Source of the DNA: Ascochyta rabiei
Taxonomy: Eukaryota > Ascomycota > Dothideomycetes > Pleosporales > Didymellaceae
Assembly (NCBI RefSeq): GCF_004011695.2
Contig: NC_082410.1
Span: 1,302,001 to 1,366,000 of the forward strand
Reading direction: 5' to 3'
DNA: 64,000 nucleotides
Shown one piece after another: positions 21,001 to 33,296 of the stretch (position 1 is the first letter of the stretch; each line of letters begins with the position of its first letter). Below the pieces are notes generated by a model. The model was given only the letters and a program-made list of their open reading frames with translations, did no database searches and was not told the DNA's origin. A program made the translations under genes and the position numbers.

Positions 21001-21740
21001 GTCACCATGCGCCGTCTTACTCCATGACCAATACATGATCTCGCCAAAAGCTGTGCCAGCAGCAACGAGAATGCAGTTGGAAGATTGCCAGAGAAGATGG
21101 GCAGAGTACAAGATGGAACGCGAGCTTGACGTGAGCTCAGAGACATCGAGAACTAACGAACTTGGAGTTGTCAGTAAGACTAAGCCTCATAACCCATGTT
21201 GAGTGGTGTAGCAGAAGAGATTGCTGCCTACCTTGAGGAAAGTGGAGATCCATGCTGGTACTTTGTTGTAAGCCTGAGCAGTGCATTGTGCGCTGTAACA
21301 GCAGCATGTACGCCCTGGCTGTACACATCGTCATCATCTAAGATACTCATTCGAGGCGCCAGATCGAGAATCCAGTCAGACGCTTTAGCAACATTTGAAA
21401 GGCACAAAGATAAGGGCTCTTGGACATGATCGTCTGGCACAGAGTTGATTCTGAGAGCGCGAACAAGACGTCCGCCCCAAACAACAAACTTCGTCACACC
21501 ATCGAGCTCTTCAGCGTAGATAGATATGCCATGGACAGTCTGAGCTTCAAAGACGCGTTTGGATGCGATATATCGCGAAGTCTTGGAATGATAGAATCGA
21601 AGGAAGGGTCCTTCCGCGGCTATCAAAAGCGATCCGCAGGAGGCTAATGCAGTCACCGGTACACGAGTGCTCTCATGCTGGTGAAATTAGCCAAGCCTCT
21701 CGAAGCAGGCGAGATGACTCACGTGAAGTGTTGGTGACAT
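18098..21740 (-). CDS. RTT10: WD40 protein WDR6/Trm734 (Rtt10), tRNA 2'-O-methylation cofactor
   Basis: WDR6/Trm734 partners the methyltransferase Trm7/FTSJ1 to 2'-O-methylate nucleotide 34 of certain tRNAs; yeast Rtt10 is also tied to endosomal recycling. Four exons, 21740-21723, 21677-21232, 21160-18820 and 18769-18098, encode 1158 residues. The first exon is only six codons (MSPTLH), joined through a 45-nt GTGAGT...CAG intron to HESTRVPVTALAS, the conserved start of the propeller; the frame is closed by a TAA just upstream of the acceptor, so a spliced start is required. Diagnostic stretches are AAEGPFLRFYHSKT, HEGSIFDVRIS and ASCSDDRTIRLWDVS, and the end LTAGTDGHAVLWPL. Length agrees with human WDR6 (about 1120). 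The second intron's acceptor (21161/21160) was chosen by phase only. The gene shares a promoter with PBDC1. Confidence 0.88.
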
Positions 21741-21961
21741 TGGCAAGCAATTGTCAGATCGAAAGCCACAGCTCGGCGTGGAATAATTTTGGTGTGTAGT
21801 CGCCCCGCACCTGCCCAAGTTGTGACGGCGGGGTATGACGGAAGGCACGAAATTTGAACCACTTTGCGATCAGCTTCATCAACACATCTAACGCACCATA
21901 CAACCCTCACACTCCGTCCATATTCTCACACATCAATCGCACACACCTGCCGCATTTCAAA
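21741..21961. promoter_or_regulatory. compact bidirectional promoter WDR6/PBDC1
   Basis: Only 221 bp separate the WDR6 start codon (-) from the PBDC1 start codon (+). The PBDC1 side has a C/A-rich leader (CACACACCTGCC). No TATA box is evident on either side. Confidence 0.5.
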
Positions 21962-22519
21962 ATGTCTCTTGGACCACCTGGTGCGCAGCTCAGCCCAGAG
22001 CAGGCGGACAACTTCGAGGACATCGAGAAGCAGTTCGCCGTGAAGGGTGCGCAAACTCATGCAGTGAAACTAGAATTTTGCTAAACGAAGAATACAGTTG
22101 TCCAGCACATGGAGACATACTGGAACATCCTCGAGAAGGTCAAGGGCTCGACCCTGCGCCTTACCAAGATTGACGACGAGATCTACGAGCACTTCCAGAA
22201 GGAGTTCCCCGACTTCGACGCATCAGCCACAATAAACGAAGACGAGATGAAGAGCAAGGCTGGCAAGGAACGATGGCGCAACTTCATCAACGTGTACGAC
22301 AAGAAGGTGGAGGACTTCAATTTCGGCGCCATGCTGCGTGCTAGCCCCAAGACCGACTACACACAGGAGGGGACTATTTTCGCAGTGCGCATGCAGTTCT
22401 ACGCTGTTGAGATTGCTCGGTAAGTCAGACCATGGCTTCATGCATACAATGCTGACGGACGCAGCAACCGCCAGGGCTTGAACGATTGGGTCTACGAGCA
22501 GGCGCACCAGGCCAAATAG
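21962..22519 (+). CDS. PBDC1/Ypl225w family eEF1A biogenesis chaperone
   Basis: Yeast Ypl225w is a co-translational chaperone that helps the GTPase domain of eEF1A fold; that role is family knowledge. Three exons, 21962-22046, 22098-22419 and 22465-22519, encode 153 residues, close to the 146 of the yeast protein. The all-helical family core is easily seen: QADNFEDIEKQFAVKVVQHM, ETYWNILEKVKGSTLRLTKI, DDEIYEHFQKEFPDF, and the most conserved segment KERWRNFINVYDKKVEDFNF. Introns are 51 and 45 nt with clear branch sites (GCTAAAC, GCTGACG). Older annotations call the family polysaccharide biosynthesis protein, which is misleading. Confidence 0.92.
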
Positions 22520-23205
22520 ACAACCCAAGGGGTCTAGCATAACCCGGCCTGACTTTCCGCCACACAAAGGGATGAGGGCGTCTTTGATTGTCTCTCTACG
22601 GACCGAGACGTGTCCGTGATCGCCTGCCGGTTTTGTCGTATGCTCCAAGCCGCCGCCACCCACAGATGACTGTATACCGTAATCGTGTTCGTCGTCTTGA
22701 TCGATTCGCCATACCTTTGCCCGGTTCGATCGATCAAACGAGCAACAGTAGATAGTGGTACCGGTAGCATTTGGTGGAGATTGGGAGCTCTCACCCACAA
22801 GAGTCATGGACGACCTTCATGCCTGCGCTGAAGTACACTTTACGAATAAACGCAAACCACAACCGCCTCTCGCATCCTCTGTCTGTTTCGCGCTCCAATA
22901 CTTTTCTCTGTGTTTTTGTGTTTTGCGGCTTTGAGAAAACACTGCTGCGGCTTCTGGACAACAGACACTCGGTTGGGTGGTGTATGATCGGGAACAATAG
23001 CAAGGCCAAACATAGTAACGGCTGCAGCCAGTCCTCCAGGATCATCAAAACACTGACAGAGCGTGCGGAGAACATCCACTAGTCTATATGTGGAGATTCC
23101 TTGCCTTCACTTACTATATCGTATCTGCAGAATCTCGCACCTGCTGTTTACTCCAATTCTGGCACCATACACTCGTTCCCCGGCTCCGAGTTTGTTCACG
23201 TCAAC
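22520..23205. promoter_or_regulatory. intergenic, upstream of the Ste6-like gene
   Basis: This 686-bp gap holds the 3' flank of PBDC1 and the promoter and leader of the ABC exporter. The open reading frame of the exporter stays open upstream to 23101 but has no other ATG. No gene is supported on either strand. Confidence 0.4.
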
Positions 23206-26200
23206 ATGGCCACGACTCCAGAGACCGATCACTCCCCAATGCAAGAGAAACCTACCCAAGCTGATGAAGAACAACAGTATGCTTTGCAAGTGGGATGGAA
23301 GGCACTGTTCGCTTTCACTACAAACAGTCATCTAGCGGTGCTGATGAGTGCTCTCGCAAGCGCAGCTATCGCCGCAGCCACCTTACCTGTTTTTTCCATC
23401 ATATATGGTCTTGTCTTCGGCGCATATTCTGACTATGGAGCTGGAAAAGCCAATGGTGACGAACTACTAAGTGAGGTCACGAGGCTCTGTCTGATCATGA
23501 CTGGAATCGCTGCAGCAAGTTGGATCTTTAACAGCATTTTCTTCTTTCTGTTCCTCCTCTTTGGCGAATTACAAGCCAAGAGTGCGCGAACTAGAATCTT
23601 CGACGTGCTCATCCGAAAAGACATGACATGGTTCGACATGCGGGAGAGCGGCATTGCCGCGTTCTTGCCTACAATTCAGATGTGAGCAGTCAAACGTTGA
23701 ACGATCTTGCGGCAACAGTCCGTAGCTAATGCATACAGGCAAATTCGCGATCTGCAATTGGCTGTCTCTGCGCCGTTGGGTGAAGGGCTTCAATGCGCCG
23801 TTGCCGCAATTGGGGCTTTGGGCGTAGCCTTCTACTATTCGTGGAATCTGACCCTCGTCATCATCTGCACAGTCCCTTTGATCTATCTTGCAGAAGCGTA
23901 TTTATCGAAGAAGCTATCCGCACGAACGCACGATCAGGCGAACCAGCTTCAAAGGGCGTTAAGATACATTACCAACGCCATACAGAGTATCGAAACGGTG
24001 AAGTGTTTCAATGGCGAAAATCACGAGCTGCAGATCTTTTCGAAAGCCGTGTCTCTCGCAGCTATTCTCTACAAGCGTGTAGCCAATATGCGGTCCATAC
24101 AGATCGGGCTAATACAGTTCTTCACACTGACTGTGTTCGTCCAGGGTTTTGCTTACGGTTCGCACCTCATTAAATCCGGGTCTCTCGATGTGGGTAGTGT
24201 TATTACCACATTCTGGGCAGCGTTGCTGGCAATAGGAGGTATTACAGGGTTTCTGCCGCAGTTCATTGTCATGCAGAAAGGCAAGATCTCCGGCGCGAGA
24301 CTTCGCGTTTTGATGGAGCAGATGTCTGCAGAAGACGAGCCACACGAATCGAAAGGAAAATTTGAACCCTCAAGATGTCTAGGGGATATTGAGTTTAGAA
24401 GGGTAAGTCAGTGTCTGACAGTCAGTGACTCACACTAATGGATCAGATCACCTTCTCTTACCCTACTCGACCTGACGAAAATGCTCTTCGAGATGCAACA
24501 TTATTTTTCCCGGCAGGAGAAACCACCTTTGCTATTGGCAAAAGCGGCTCAGGCAAAAGCACCTTGGGCCAGCTGCTCGTCCGATTCTACCAGCCATCTT
24601 CCGGTCAGATTCTGCTAGACCATGTAGCGCTCAATGAGCTCAATGTGCACTGGCTGCGACAAAACGTTACGCTGGTAGAGCAACACAGCGTCTTGTTCGA
24701 CGATACTATCCATAAGAATGTCATGCTGGGCGATCGAAGTGGAACTGTATCAACTGACGACGTCAAAAATGCTATCAGCTTTGCTATGCTTGAACAAGTT
24801 GTAGAGGGTCTTCCGGCCGGTCTCGAGACACAACTTGGGGCGAAGGGGGGCTCTTTGAGCGGAGGACAGAAGCAGAGGATGGCATTGGCACGTGCCAAAA
24901 TACGTGAGACACCTGTGCTGATACTGGACGAGTCTACCAGTGCCCTCGATTGTGTTACGCGAGCCGCAATCCTCCAAGCCATACGCAAATGGCGCGAGGG
25001 CAAAACAACTATAATCATCACGCACGATATATCCCAGGTTCAGCCAAATGACTTTCTCTATCTTCTCGACAAAGCTCAAGTCCTCCAGGAAGGTTATCGT
25101 AAGGATTTGGAAGCACAGCCTGGAGTTTTTCACTCTTTCCTCGCTTCAAACGAAAAGGAAGAAGAGGACTTTGATAGCGAGTGCTCATCAGATGACGAGG
25201 ATGATGACGTACAGACGGATGAGCTCATGTCACTCTATCGTGATTCTTGGACCATGCCTACACCAGCCAGACGGCCACTCTCTGCAGTCTTGTTCGGACA
25301 GTCTGTATTATCTTCGTTTCAGAACGAAAGCTCCCTGGACCGGTCCGACACTATCACCAGCAGAACGGACCACATACCTACGAAAGTCACCGACGAAGAG
25401 AGCAGCAACCATACCGAGCATGACATGTCGAACACTAACAGAGCTTCTTCTTTTGAGCCGTCACTAAATGCGTTGTCGCCTGTATCGGACATTTTCGTTA
25501 CAAATCAATTTAACACAGCACGGACGTCTAGAACTCTTCTCAACGATCGCCTGTCAGAAGCCTACTCTTTCAAAAAGAAGGAACTTGGCTCACGGCCTGT
25601 TTCTCGGTTATCGTCACAACCTGTGTCGAGGCAACCTGCCTACCCGGACCGACTGTCTATCGTTACGAATCGCACGTCACAACTACCCCTACCAGTGAAG
25701 CGTGAACGGCGAAAGAAGTTTCGGTCCAAGTTCACCCGTGAGACAATCGCCGGGGAACAAAAGCTTTCTGAAGGCTCATTACCAATCACACAGATTCTAG
25801 GAACTGTGTGGCCTACCATTGACTGGAAGTCACGAGTTGCTCTCATTGCTGCCTTGCTCGCAACGCTTGTGCATGCAGTCGCTACACCGATGTTTTCCTG
25901 GGTATTCTCACAGCTTTTGGGCACATTTTATGTCTCAGAAAATACGAAAGACGGAGCCATAAAGTACATTCTGATCATTCTGGGCATTGCCGTTGCAGAC
26001 GGTCTTGCCAGTTACTTTATGTTCTATCTTTACGATAGTGTCGCACAATCGTGGACGCAGACGCTGAAGACTGAAGCCATGAAGCGCATTCTTGCGCAGC
26101 CTCGCGAGTTCTTCGACAAAGAGGAGAATAGTATGGCACGCCTGGCCGAGACTTTAGACCATTTTGCTGAGGAAGCTCGGAATTTACCTGGACGCTTCAC

Positions 26201-27725
26201 TGGCATCTTCCTTGCTATGCTTCTCATGATGATCATCTCCGTCATCTGGAGTATGGCTATATCCTGGAAACTGACGCTAGTCGCTCTCGCATCTGGTCCT
26301 GTTCTGTATGCCATCACCAAGGCATACAATATGATCAGTAGCCACTGGGAACATCTTGCGAACGAGGCTGACGATCACGTTGGTCAAGTCCTTCACGAGA
26401 CCTTTGTCAACATCCGCACAGTACGTTGTTTGACTTTGGAAGGGCATTTCCACAAAAAATATGAAGCAGCAACGACCAATGCTGTTAATATCGGTGTGAA
26501 GCGCGCGATCTACTCCGGGTCGATTTTCGGCCTCCTCTCCTCATCAGTTCTCTTTGTAACCATTGCTCTCTTCTGGTTCGGTGCATGGTTGATTTCTCGA
26601 AAAGAACATGCGGTGCTCGCTATTACTGAGACTTTTATGATTATCATGCTGTCCATCAACAACATCAGCCAGATGTCTCAATACATGACCCAAGTCAATA
26701 TCTCGCGCGAAGCCGGTGCACGCCTTCTACGCCTCGCTCGCCTTCCTTTAACCTCCCACGAAGATCTAGGAACTGTCAAGATCGAGTCTGTCGACGACAT
26801 TCTTTTCAACAATGTATCCTTCACATACCCGACCCGGCGCGACCATCAAGTCCTGCACGATATGTCCTTTTCTATCCCTCGCGGTTCCTGCACCGCTATT
26901 GTCGGATCATCGGGGTCGGGAAAATCCACAATCGCTGCTCTCCTGCTCAAGCTCTACCCAACAAACCAGAATGCCAACACCTTTCTTGCCTCCGAAGGTC
27001 GTGATCTCACCATCTCAGGTCAAAACATCAAAACCCTGCACACGGGCTCCTTACGCTCACGCATGGCCCTCGTTAGCCAAACACCCGTTCTCTTCCCCGG
27101 CACTATCGCGCAAAACATCGCATACGCACTCTCTCCCTCGTGCCCAGAGTCGAGCATGGAGAGTATCCGCGCCGCAGCCGATGCAGCAGGAGTCAGTGAA
27201 TTTATCGACAGCCTGCCCAACGGGTACCACACGCTCGTTGGCGACGGCGGCACAGTCCTGAGCGGTGGCCAGGCGCAGAGAATCGCCATCGCGCGCGCAC
27301 TAGTCCGGAACCCGGATGTGCTCATCCTGGACGAAGCAACGAGCGCATTAGATGTCGTGGCTGCGAACACAATACGAGACACTGTCAAACGCCTCGTCTG
27401 CACAGACGATCAAGACGAGGCCTTGAATTCGCTGAAGAGCCCGCCGTTCGGCCCTAGCTCGAGGGCTGCTGGCTTCTGGGACGGTGAGAAGTGGGAGGGT
27501 GGAAGCCCCGGCTGGCTACGAGCGAGAGGTAAGGGGAGTAAAGGGAAGGAGAAGAGGAGACAGATGACGGTCATCATCATTACGCATGCGAGGGAGATGA
27601 TGAGTATTGCGGGGCATGTTGTCATGCTGGACAAGGGCAAGGTGGTTGAGGAAGGTGGGTATGCCGAGCTGAAGAGAAAGAAGGGCGGGGCGTTTGCGAG
27701 GCTGCTGAGGGGTGAGGCAGAGTAG
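23206..27725 (+). CDS. STE6: full-size ABCB transporter, Ste6-like a-pheromone exporter
   Basis: Ste6 exports the farnesylated a-type mating pheromone across the plasma membrane using ATP. Three exons, 23206-23681, 23739-24402 and 24447-27725, encode 1472 residues in the order TMD1-NBD1-linker-TMD2-NBD2. NBD1 has Walker A GKSGSGKST at 411, signature LSGGQ at about 517-521 and Walker B LILDE at 538-542; NBD2 has GSSGSGKST near 1199, LSGGQ near 1318 and LILDEATSALD. Both histidine loops (IIITHDIS, IIITHAREM) are intact, so both sites look competent. A long Ser/Asp-rich linker (residues about 620-830) and a roughly 50-residue basic/Pro insert before the second H-loop are typical of fungal Ste6 rather than of drug pumps. 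It converges on BNA4, with 149 bp between stops. A broader multidrug ABCB pump is the alternative. Confidence 0.85.
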
Positions 27726-27874
27726 GGGAGGGATCTGATACTCAACTGTTGGTTTGGTTTGTGCTTTGGAGTTCATGAGATAATGTTTGTATGTGTGGGC
27801 TCGTTTTTAGAGACCATGAATGTTTTAGTAAACTAATTACAAATTGTTGTTTTGCTTCCGTTTGAGCTAGCTAT

Positions 27875-29422
27875 TCAACCCTGAATCACTCTCTGCGCCC
27901 CCTGTGCAGCTAAGCAGACTCCACGCAATATCCCCATCTTCGCTTTCTGCAGCCCGCCATTCCCAGCAAACAGGAACGCAGAACCAACCACCGTTGCGAG
28001 CGCGAGTCCCACAACACTGTTCAGTATCCGGGCTTGCCTCTGTGATGCTTGGTAGACCTCGGAGTACCTCATATTGCTGAACGTGACGCGCGAGTACTGC
28101 GTGGCCCACCCCAAGCTCGGAAGGTGAACGTATAGCGTCTCCTCGACCCATTTACGCAGCAGGTACAAAGGCTTCTTGACGTCTGATGCCATTTCGCGGT
28201 AGTTGCCGAGCGCAAGGTCGTTGATGGTCTGCGCGTCTGGTGTGCGTTGTTTGGTGTATTCGTTCAGTGCTCGTGTGCGGTCGTCTGGGTACTTGTCGAG
28301 GAACTCGAAGAGTACACGGACGTCCTCCAGTCCGGCGTTCATGCCCTGGCCGTAGAAGGGCACCATGGCGTGGGCGGCATCTCCGACGATGACTCCGGCG
28401 GAGCCATAGTGGTACGGCGTGCATTTGATCGAGATCAATGGTAGATGTTCGTTGTTGGTGAACTGCTTCTTCAGATCGTCTTCGGTGATCAGGTCTGGTA
28501 CTACTGCAGGGAAATTTTTGCTAAAGTACTCGACCACCTTTCCGGATGCTTCCAGCTCTTCAAAGCCCTCTTTTGACATAAAAAGCGTCGATGTGAAGGT
28601 TTTGTCTGTATTTGGGATTGCGATGAACATGGACTCGTCTGCTGGCCAAATGTGCAGGTAGTTCGGTGGTATCCGAAAGTCTCCATTTGGTGACGCTGGA
28701 ACGCCGAACTGACACCAGAGCTTATCGATGTATTCCTGTTGATAGGTCATGGGGACGACCTTCATTAAATGGTTCCGCACAGCCGAGTGAGCTCCATCAG
28801 CGCCAATTAAAAGATCGAATGTCAATTTGAACTCGGGACCTTGTGTCAGTAGATCTGTCTTGTCCGAACGATTCTCGAACCAGGCCGACTTTTTCTTAAA
28901 ATCTACGCCAATCATCTTGTGCTTGAAATAGATCTTGACATTCGGCATTGCTTCCAGGTGGTCGATCAAAGCTCTGTTTAGTTGTGTTCGGTCCATGGCC
29001 AATAGATCCTGCTCACGCTCAGCTAGGGATGCGATCGGCGCTAACGGAACAACTTACACGGCCGTGTGCATCGTATTGCTGTGCCTCACGTACGTACTCG
29101 CCGAGCTTTGTGACGTGAATCATACGCCCATGCATAGGCACGGTGTCAGCAAGTACCGCATCTGCAAGGTCTGACAGCCCGGTTCGCCGCAGGGAGTTGA
29201 TGCCGCGCTCAGAAAGAGCCAAGTTGATAGACTTGGTGTTCAGTGGTGCTGTCGATGGATCCCGGATGTCTTCACGCGTGTCAGATTGGCAACTATCAGG
29301 AATTAAGTTCTTTGAAACCGACCTGGTCTCAGCTCGTAGATTTCAACATCCTGTCCTCGTACAGCAGCGTAAAGAGCAGCAAGAGCGCCGACTGGGCCCG
29401 CTCCGACAACGACAGTCTTCAT
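27875..29422 (-). CDS. BNA4: kynurenine 3-monooxygenase
   Basis: This FAD/NADPH enzyme hydroxylates L-kynurenine to 3-hydroxykynurenine in the tryptophan-to-NAD+ pathway, at the mitochondrial outer membrane. Three exons, 29422-29323, 29269-29058 and 29008-27875, encode 481 residues. The FAD dinucleotide fold [13 protein letters not shown] starts at residue 4, followed by YELRPDIRDPST, in which the aspartate codon spans the first intron, and by [11 protein letters not shown], a signature of this family. [14 protein letters not shown] and [21 protein letters not shown] are the second and third flavin-binding motifs. A C-terminal hydrophobic helix ([18 protein letters not shown]) matches the membrane anchor of eukaryotic KMO. 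The first intron is closed by the acceptor GTGAAG; other residues confirm it. The promoter is shared with MetAP1. Confidence 0.94.
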
Positions 29423-29923
29423 CGTCGTTCCAAAGGTTGTTGTGAAGAAAGAAAAGAAAATTGGCGTGGTCGTGTGAGTCTTTACTCTGCCGGATGGGCG
29501 TAGGCGAATAATGTAGTAAGCGTAATGGAAATTGTAAGAGCTCTGGATTTCACAGCAAAGATGTTGTATGTATGCTAACCCACAATTATATACAGTTAGA
29601 TATAAAGAAAGGAACAGAAAACCCCGGCGGCAAAATGAGCAGGGTAGAGATGATACAAGACATGCTGCAAGAGGTAAGAGCATTTTGCATGAGCTAGTTA
29701 GTCAGCATCGAACGATCGTCTCTGCAGGGCTGGCCGGACCCTGGCTTTCACGTTGCCGAGAAAACGAAAGCTAGTATCCGATTTCCGTTGACGCAGAACG
29801 GAGTTCGTATTCGTATTCGAGCATCTAGGAGTGCTATATAACTTTCTCCCACCTTGAACTGTTGTTATAATTCCTAAGCCTTTGTTGGGGAATTTTCGCA
29901 ACTCGAAACACACAATCCACGTC
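29423..29923. promoter_or_regulatory. divergent promoter region BNA4/MetAP1
   Basis: This 501-bp gap lies between the divergent starts of BNA4 (-) and methionine aminopeptidase (+). The BNA4 frame remains open upstream to 29683 but the [10 protein letters not shown] start is the family standard. No gene is visible. Confidence 0.4.
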
Positions 29924-31283
29924 ATGGCTGGAGACGCCCCGCGCAAGTGCGCCGGCACAGACTGCGAAAACGACGCTGGCTCGCTGCAATGCCCGAACTG
30001 CCAGAAGCTGGGCAAGGAGAGCTACTTCTGCTCGCAAGAATGCTTCAAGCGCAACTGGGTATGCGCTTACATCAACTTTATATTCCAAGTCGAGACTGAC
30101 ATGATCACAGGCCGAGCACAAGAAACAGCACAAGTCGCAAAACGGTATTCTCTCCAACATCTTCACGCCGAAAGTAGTTTCTAAACCGGATCCAGCGACT
30201 GGGCATTTCAACCCTTTCCCCACGTTCCCTTACACTGGAACCCTTCGACCCGTATACCCGCTGTCGCCAAAGCGCGAAGTCAAGAAGAGCGTCAAGCTCC
30301 CAGATTACTCGAAGGACGGCATTCCGCGCTCGGAACAGGTCTTCGTGAACAGGAACAAGATCGCCATTCTTACGAAGGAGGAGCAAGATGGTATGCGCAA
30401 GGTGTGTCGGTTAGCGCGTGAGGTTCTGGACATTGCGGCGGCGGCGGCGAAGCCTGGTGTGACCACCGACTACATTGATGAGATCGTCCACAACGCTTGC
30501 ATGGAGCGCGACGTAAGAGAACATTTCTCCTTTAGGTGCAACGACCTCGGCTAACGGTGCATAGTCATACCCGTCCCCCCTCAATTACTGCCACTTTCCC
30601 AAGTCAGTGTGTACATCGATCAACGAGGTCATTTGCCACGGCATCCCGGATCAGCGAGTTCTCAAGGACGGCGATATCCTGAACATTGATGTCACTCTCT
30701 ATCACGGCGGATTCCACGGCGATCTGAACGAGACATACTATATTGGTGATAAGGCTCTGGCGAACCCAGACGCAGTGCGCGTTACGGAAACAGCGCGAGA
30801 ATGCTTAGACCAGGCCATCGAGCTCGTCAAGCCGGGCACGCTCTTCCGCGAGTACGGCAATGTTATCGAGAAGCACGCCAAGAGCCAGAAATGCGGTGTC
30901 ATCAGGACATACTGTGGTCACGGTATCAACCAGCTCTTCCACTGCGCCCCCAACGTCCCCCACTACGCAAAGAACAAAGCCATCGGTCAAGCAAAGCCTG
31001 GCATGTGCTTCACCATTGAGCCTATGATTAGTATTGGTTCTTACCGAGACAAGACATGGCCAGACGACTGGACCAGCGCCACCGTGGACGGCTCCTTGAC
31101 TGCTCAGTTTGGTACGTTGGTTTCTCACTTTCCTGAGAGACGCTTGCTAATGTCTCAACAGAACATACTCTGCTTGTCACTGAAGATGGTGTCGAGGTCC
31201 TGACTGCAAGGCTCCCAAACTCGCCTGGTGGCCCGGTCCCCAGGGTTACGCCAGTGAGTGGTGAGGCAGCTGCAGCGGCATGA
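29924..31283 (+). CDS. MAP1: methionine aminopeptidase 1
   Basis: MetAP1 removes the initiator methionine from nascent proteins at the ribosome. Four exons, 29924-30058, 30111-30512, 30565-31111 and 31162-31283, encode 401 residues. The N-terminal zinc-finger region (residues about 9-54: [35 protein letters not shown]) is specific to type 1 eukaryotic enzymes and mediates ribosome association. The pita-bread catalytic core has the expected dinuclear metal ligands: Asp in ILNIDVTLY, Asp in HGDLNETYY, His in GHGINQLFH, Glu in FTIEPMIS and the last Glu in [19 protein letters not shown] contains the substrate-contacting histidine. Intron lengths are 50-52 nt, each with a branch site (CTAAC in the second, CTAAT in the third). 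Every boundary agrees with conserved sequence on both sides. Confidence 0.95.
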
Positions 31284-32152
31284 TTCTGCTTCGAACGAAC
31301 TGCATAGTAGAGAAAATTACATGAAGCGATATCGAGCCTCGCTCAACAGGTGCCAGTGTGAGGACACTGGCGCCGTGGTTGCTATTGGAGGAGAGCCAAG
31401 GCGGACATGCCGTGGTTGGTGACAATCAACCAGTGACGACAGGGTTTCTTGAAGCCACGAGTTCGATAACCCGGTTCTAAGCATGAGAGGAGGCCTGAAC
31501 CAGGTCGAAAGCAGCGAAAGGGTGCTGCAGACCACCATGGTTGAGGGTGGCAGCGACAGGTGTGAACCCAGTTCTTACTGGATTGGTACATCTTTTGCAT
31601 GGCTAGCTTGTAGCTGAGCGTCGTTCTCCAATCCTTACTCCACATTCACGTGTCCAGTAGCTCGTCGCAATGCAGAGCAACTCCAACACGCATCGTGACT
31701 TTCACACGAGCCTCCCGCCTCATTCGGTGTTGGCTTCGTCGCTAGAGACGCACAGCTAAGCGAGCACGCCTTGACCTCAACCAGGGCACGGCAGGAAGCA
31801 TCTGCCTCTGCAAACGTCATCCAGAGAATGCCGCTGCCGCCTGCTTACTGACAGCTTGACTTCTGCTCCACAAGACACTCTGCCCGTTGTTACATCCGTG
31901 CCCTCTAATTGCCGTTGTTGTGTGCTACGTCATCAAGACCTCCAGCTTTCCCACGCCCCGCCGCGCACGAGCTAGCTTTCCGCGTCTAGCCCGCCCAGCT
32001 CAGACAACCTGCAAACACACGACCGCATCCGCTCCACAACCACACACTTCACCTGCCCTCGCTACGTTGCGGAACACACAAGCTGCGCCTCCAGCTCCCG
32101 TCGAACCTCATCCTATCGTCCCCTGTGCTACGCTGCACACGAAGCCCTCACA
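31284..32152. promoter_or_regulatory. intergenic, upstream of Erv14
   Basis: This 869-bp gap has the MetAP1 3' flank in its first half. From about 31900 to 32150 the plus strand is strongly C-rich (many CCAGC, CACAC and CTCC runs), the usual pyrimidine-rich leader of a well-expressed fungal gene. I see no additional coding exon. Confidence 0.4.
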
Positions 32153-32786
32153 ATGACTGGCGAAGCATGGTTGTACCTACTGGCGGTGTTGATAAACGCC
32201 GTCAACCTGTTCCTACAGGTCTTCTTCACCATCATGTACAGCGATCTGGAATGGTGAGTGCCAAGCGCCCACTCTCAGAACACGACGCTACACATAGCTC
32301 AAGCTGCGCCTGAGGTGCCTCCAGACGCAAGCACATGCTGATTTTGCGCCAGTGACTACATCAACCCCATCGACCTTTGCAACCGCCTGAACACCTACAT
32401 TATCCCCGAGGCTGCCGTTCACGCTTTCCTGACCTTCCTGTTCCTGATCAATGGGTACTGGATCGCGCTCATCCTTAACCTGCCCCTCCTGGCATGGAAC
32501 GGCAAGAAGTAGGTCCTCACACTAAACGAAGGAGGATATGTGTATTGACAGATGGCAGGATTTTCGAGAAGAACCACCTTCTTGACGCGACAGAGATTTT
32601 CAGGAAGCTGAACGTTCACAAGAAGGTAGGCTTCGAGCGATGCTGGCGCATACGCTGAGGTGTATATGTATTCGGCTGGCTAACCGCTTTCAGGAATCGT
32701 TCATCAAGCTCGGTTTCCACCTGCTGATGTTCTTCTTCTACCTCTACAGCATGATCGTTGCTCTTATCCGTGACGAGACCCACTAG
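32153..32786 (+). CDS. ERV14: ER cargo receptor of the cornichon family (Erv14)
   Basis: Erv14/cornichon recruits membrane cargo into COPII vesicles leaving the ER. Four exons, 32153-32253, 32353-32508, 32559-32625 and 32694-32786, give 138 residues, the length of the yeast protein. Three membrane segments are visible: residues about 7-28 ([19 protein letters not shown]), 57-78 ([20 protein letters not shown]) and 115-133. The family signature [22 protein letters not shown] falls partly in the 67-nt third exon and contains the IFR element tied to COPII interaction. [13 protein letters not shown] is equally typical. The first intron (99 nt) uses the acceptor CGCCAG, set by the codon for Cys34 split across it. 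Confidence 0.95.
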
Positions 32787-33296
32787 ACGCATCTCACGGC
32801 AGCGCTGCCACCAAGATGGATACCCTCCACTGTCAGCAGGCTCGATGCCTCCAGGCTCGTATGTAGGAGCTCGGTCTAGCTTGACAACTGTGGGCGCAAT
32901 TGGAATTGGACATAGTGCACCGACTGGTGCGCAGGATGTGAGGATGTGGTGTGGAAGACCCAAACGATGGACACAAACAAGAGGGCTGAAGAGACTTGGA
33001 GGATCGGACGAAGTTATGTTCTTACGGACTATGATAGCGTTAACTTGTTAGCCTTTATGTACATGAATCACCGGAACGCCTTCGGGCGTTATTGTCATCA
33101 TGCATCTGATCATTGTTGTCATTGTAAATGTCTCCAAACTTATGACAAGCGCTACATTCGTACAGTTGCAATGTCTTGATTGGGTCTGTACACCGACTTG
33201 AGAGCCTTTACGGCACTATACAGACATACGAAAGCGTAGTCTATTCGGAAAGTGGCGTGACACCGGCAGACTCTCGTCGACACCACAACCCTGCGC
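32787..33296. other. convergent spacer
   Basis: This 510-bp stretch lies between the stops of Erv14 (+) and TRAX (-). Short open frames here show no protein character. A small GCCTTCGGGC-type inverted repeat at about 33078-33087 could be a hairpin, but nothing further supports it. Confidence 0.4.
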
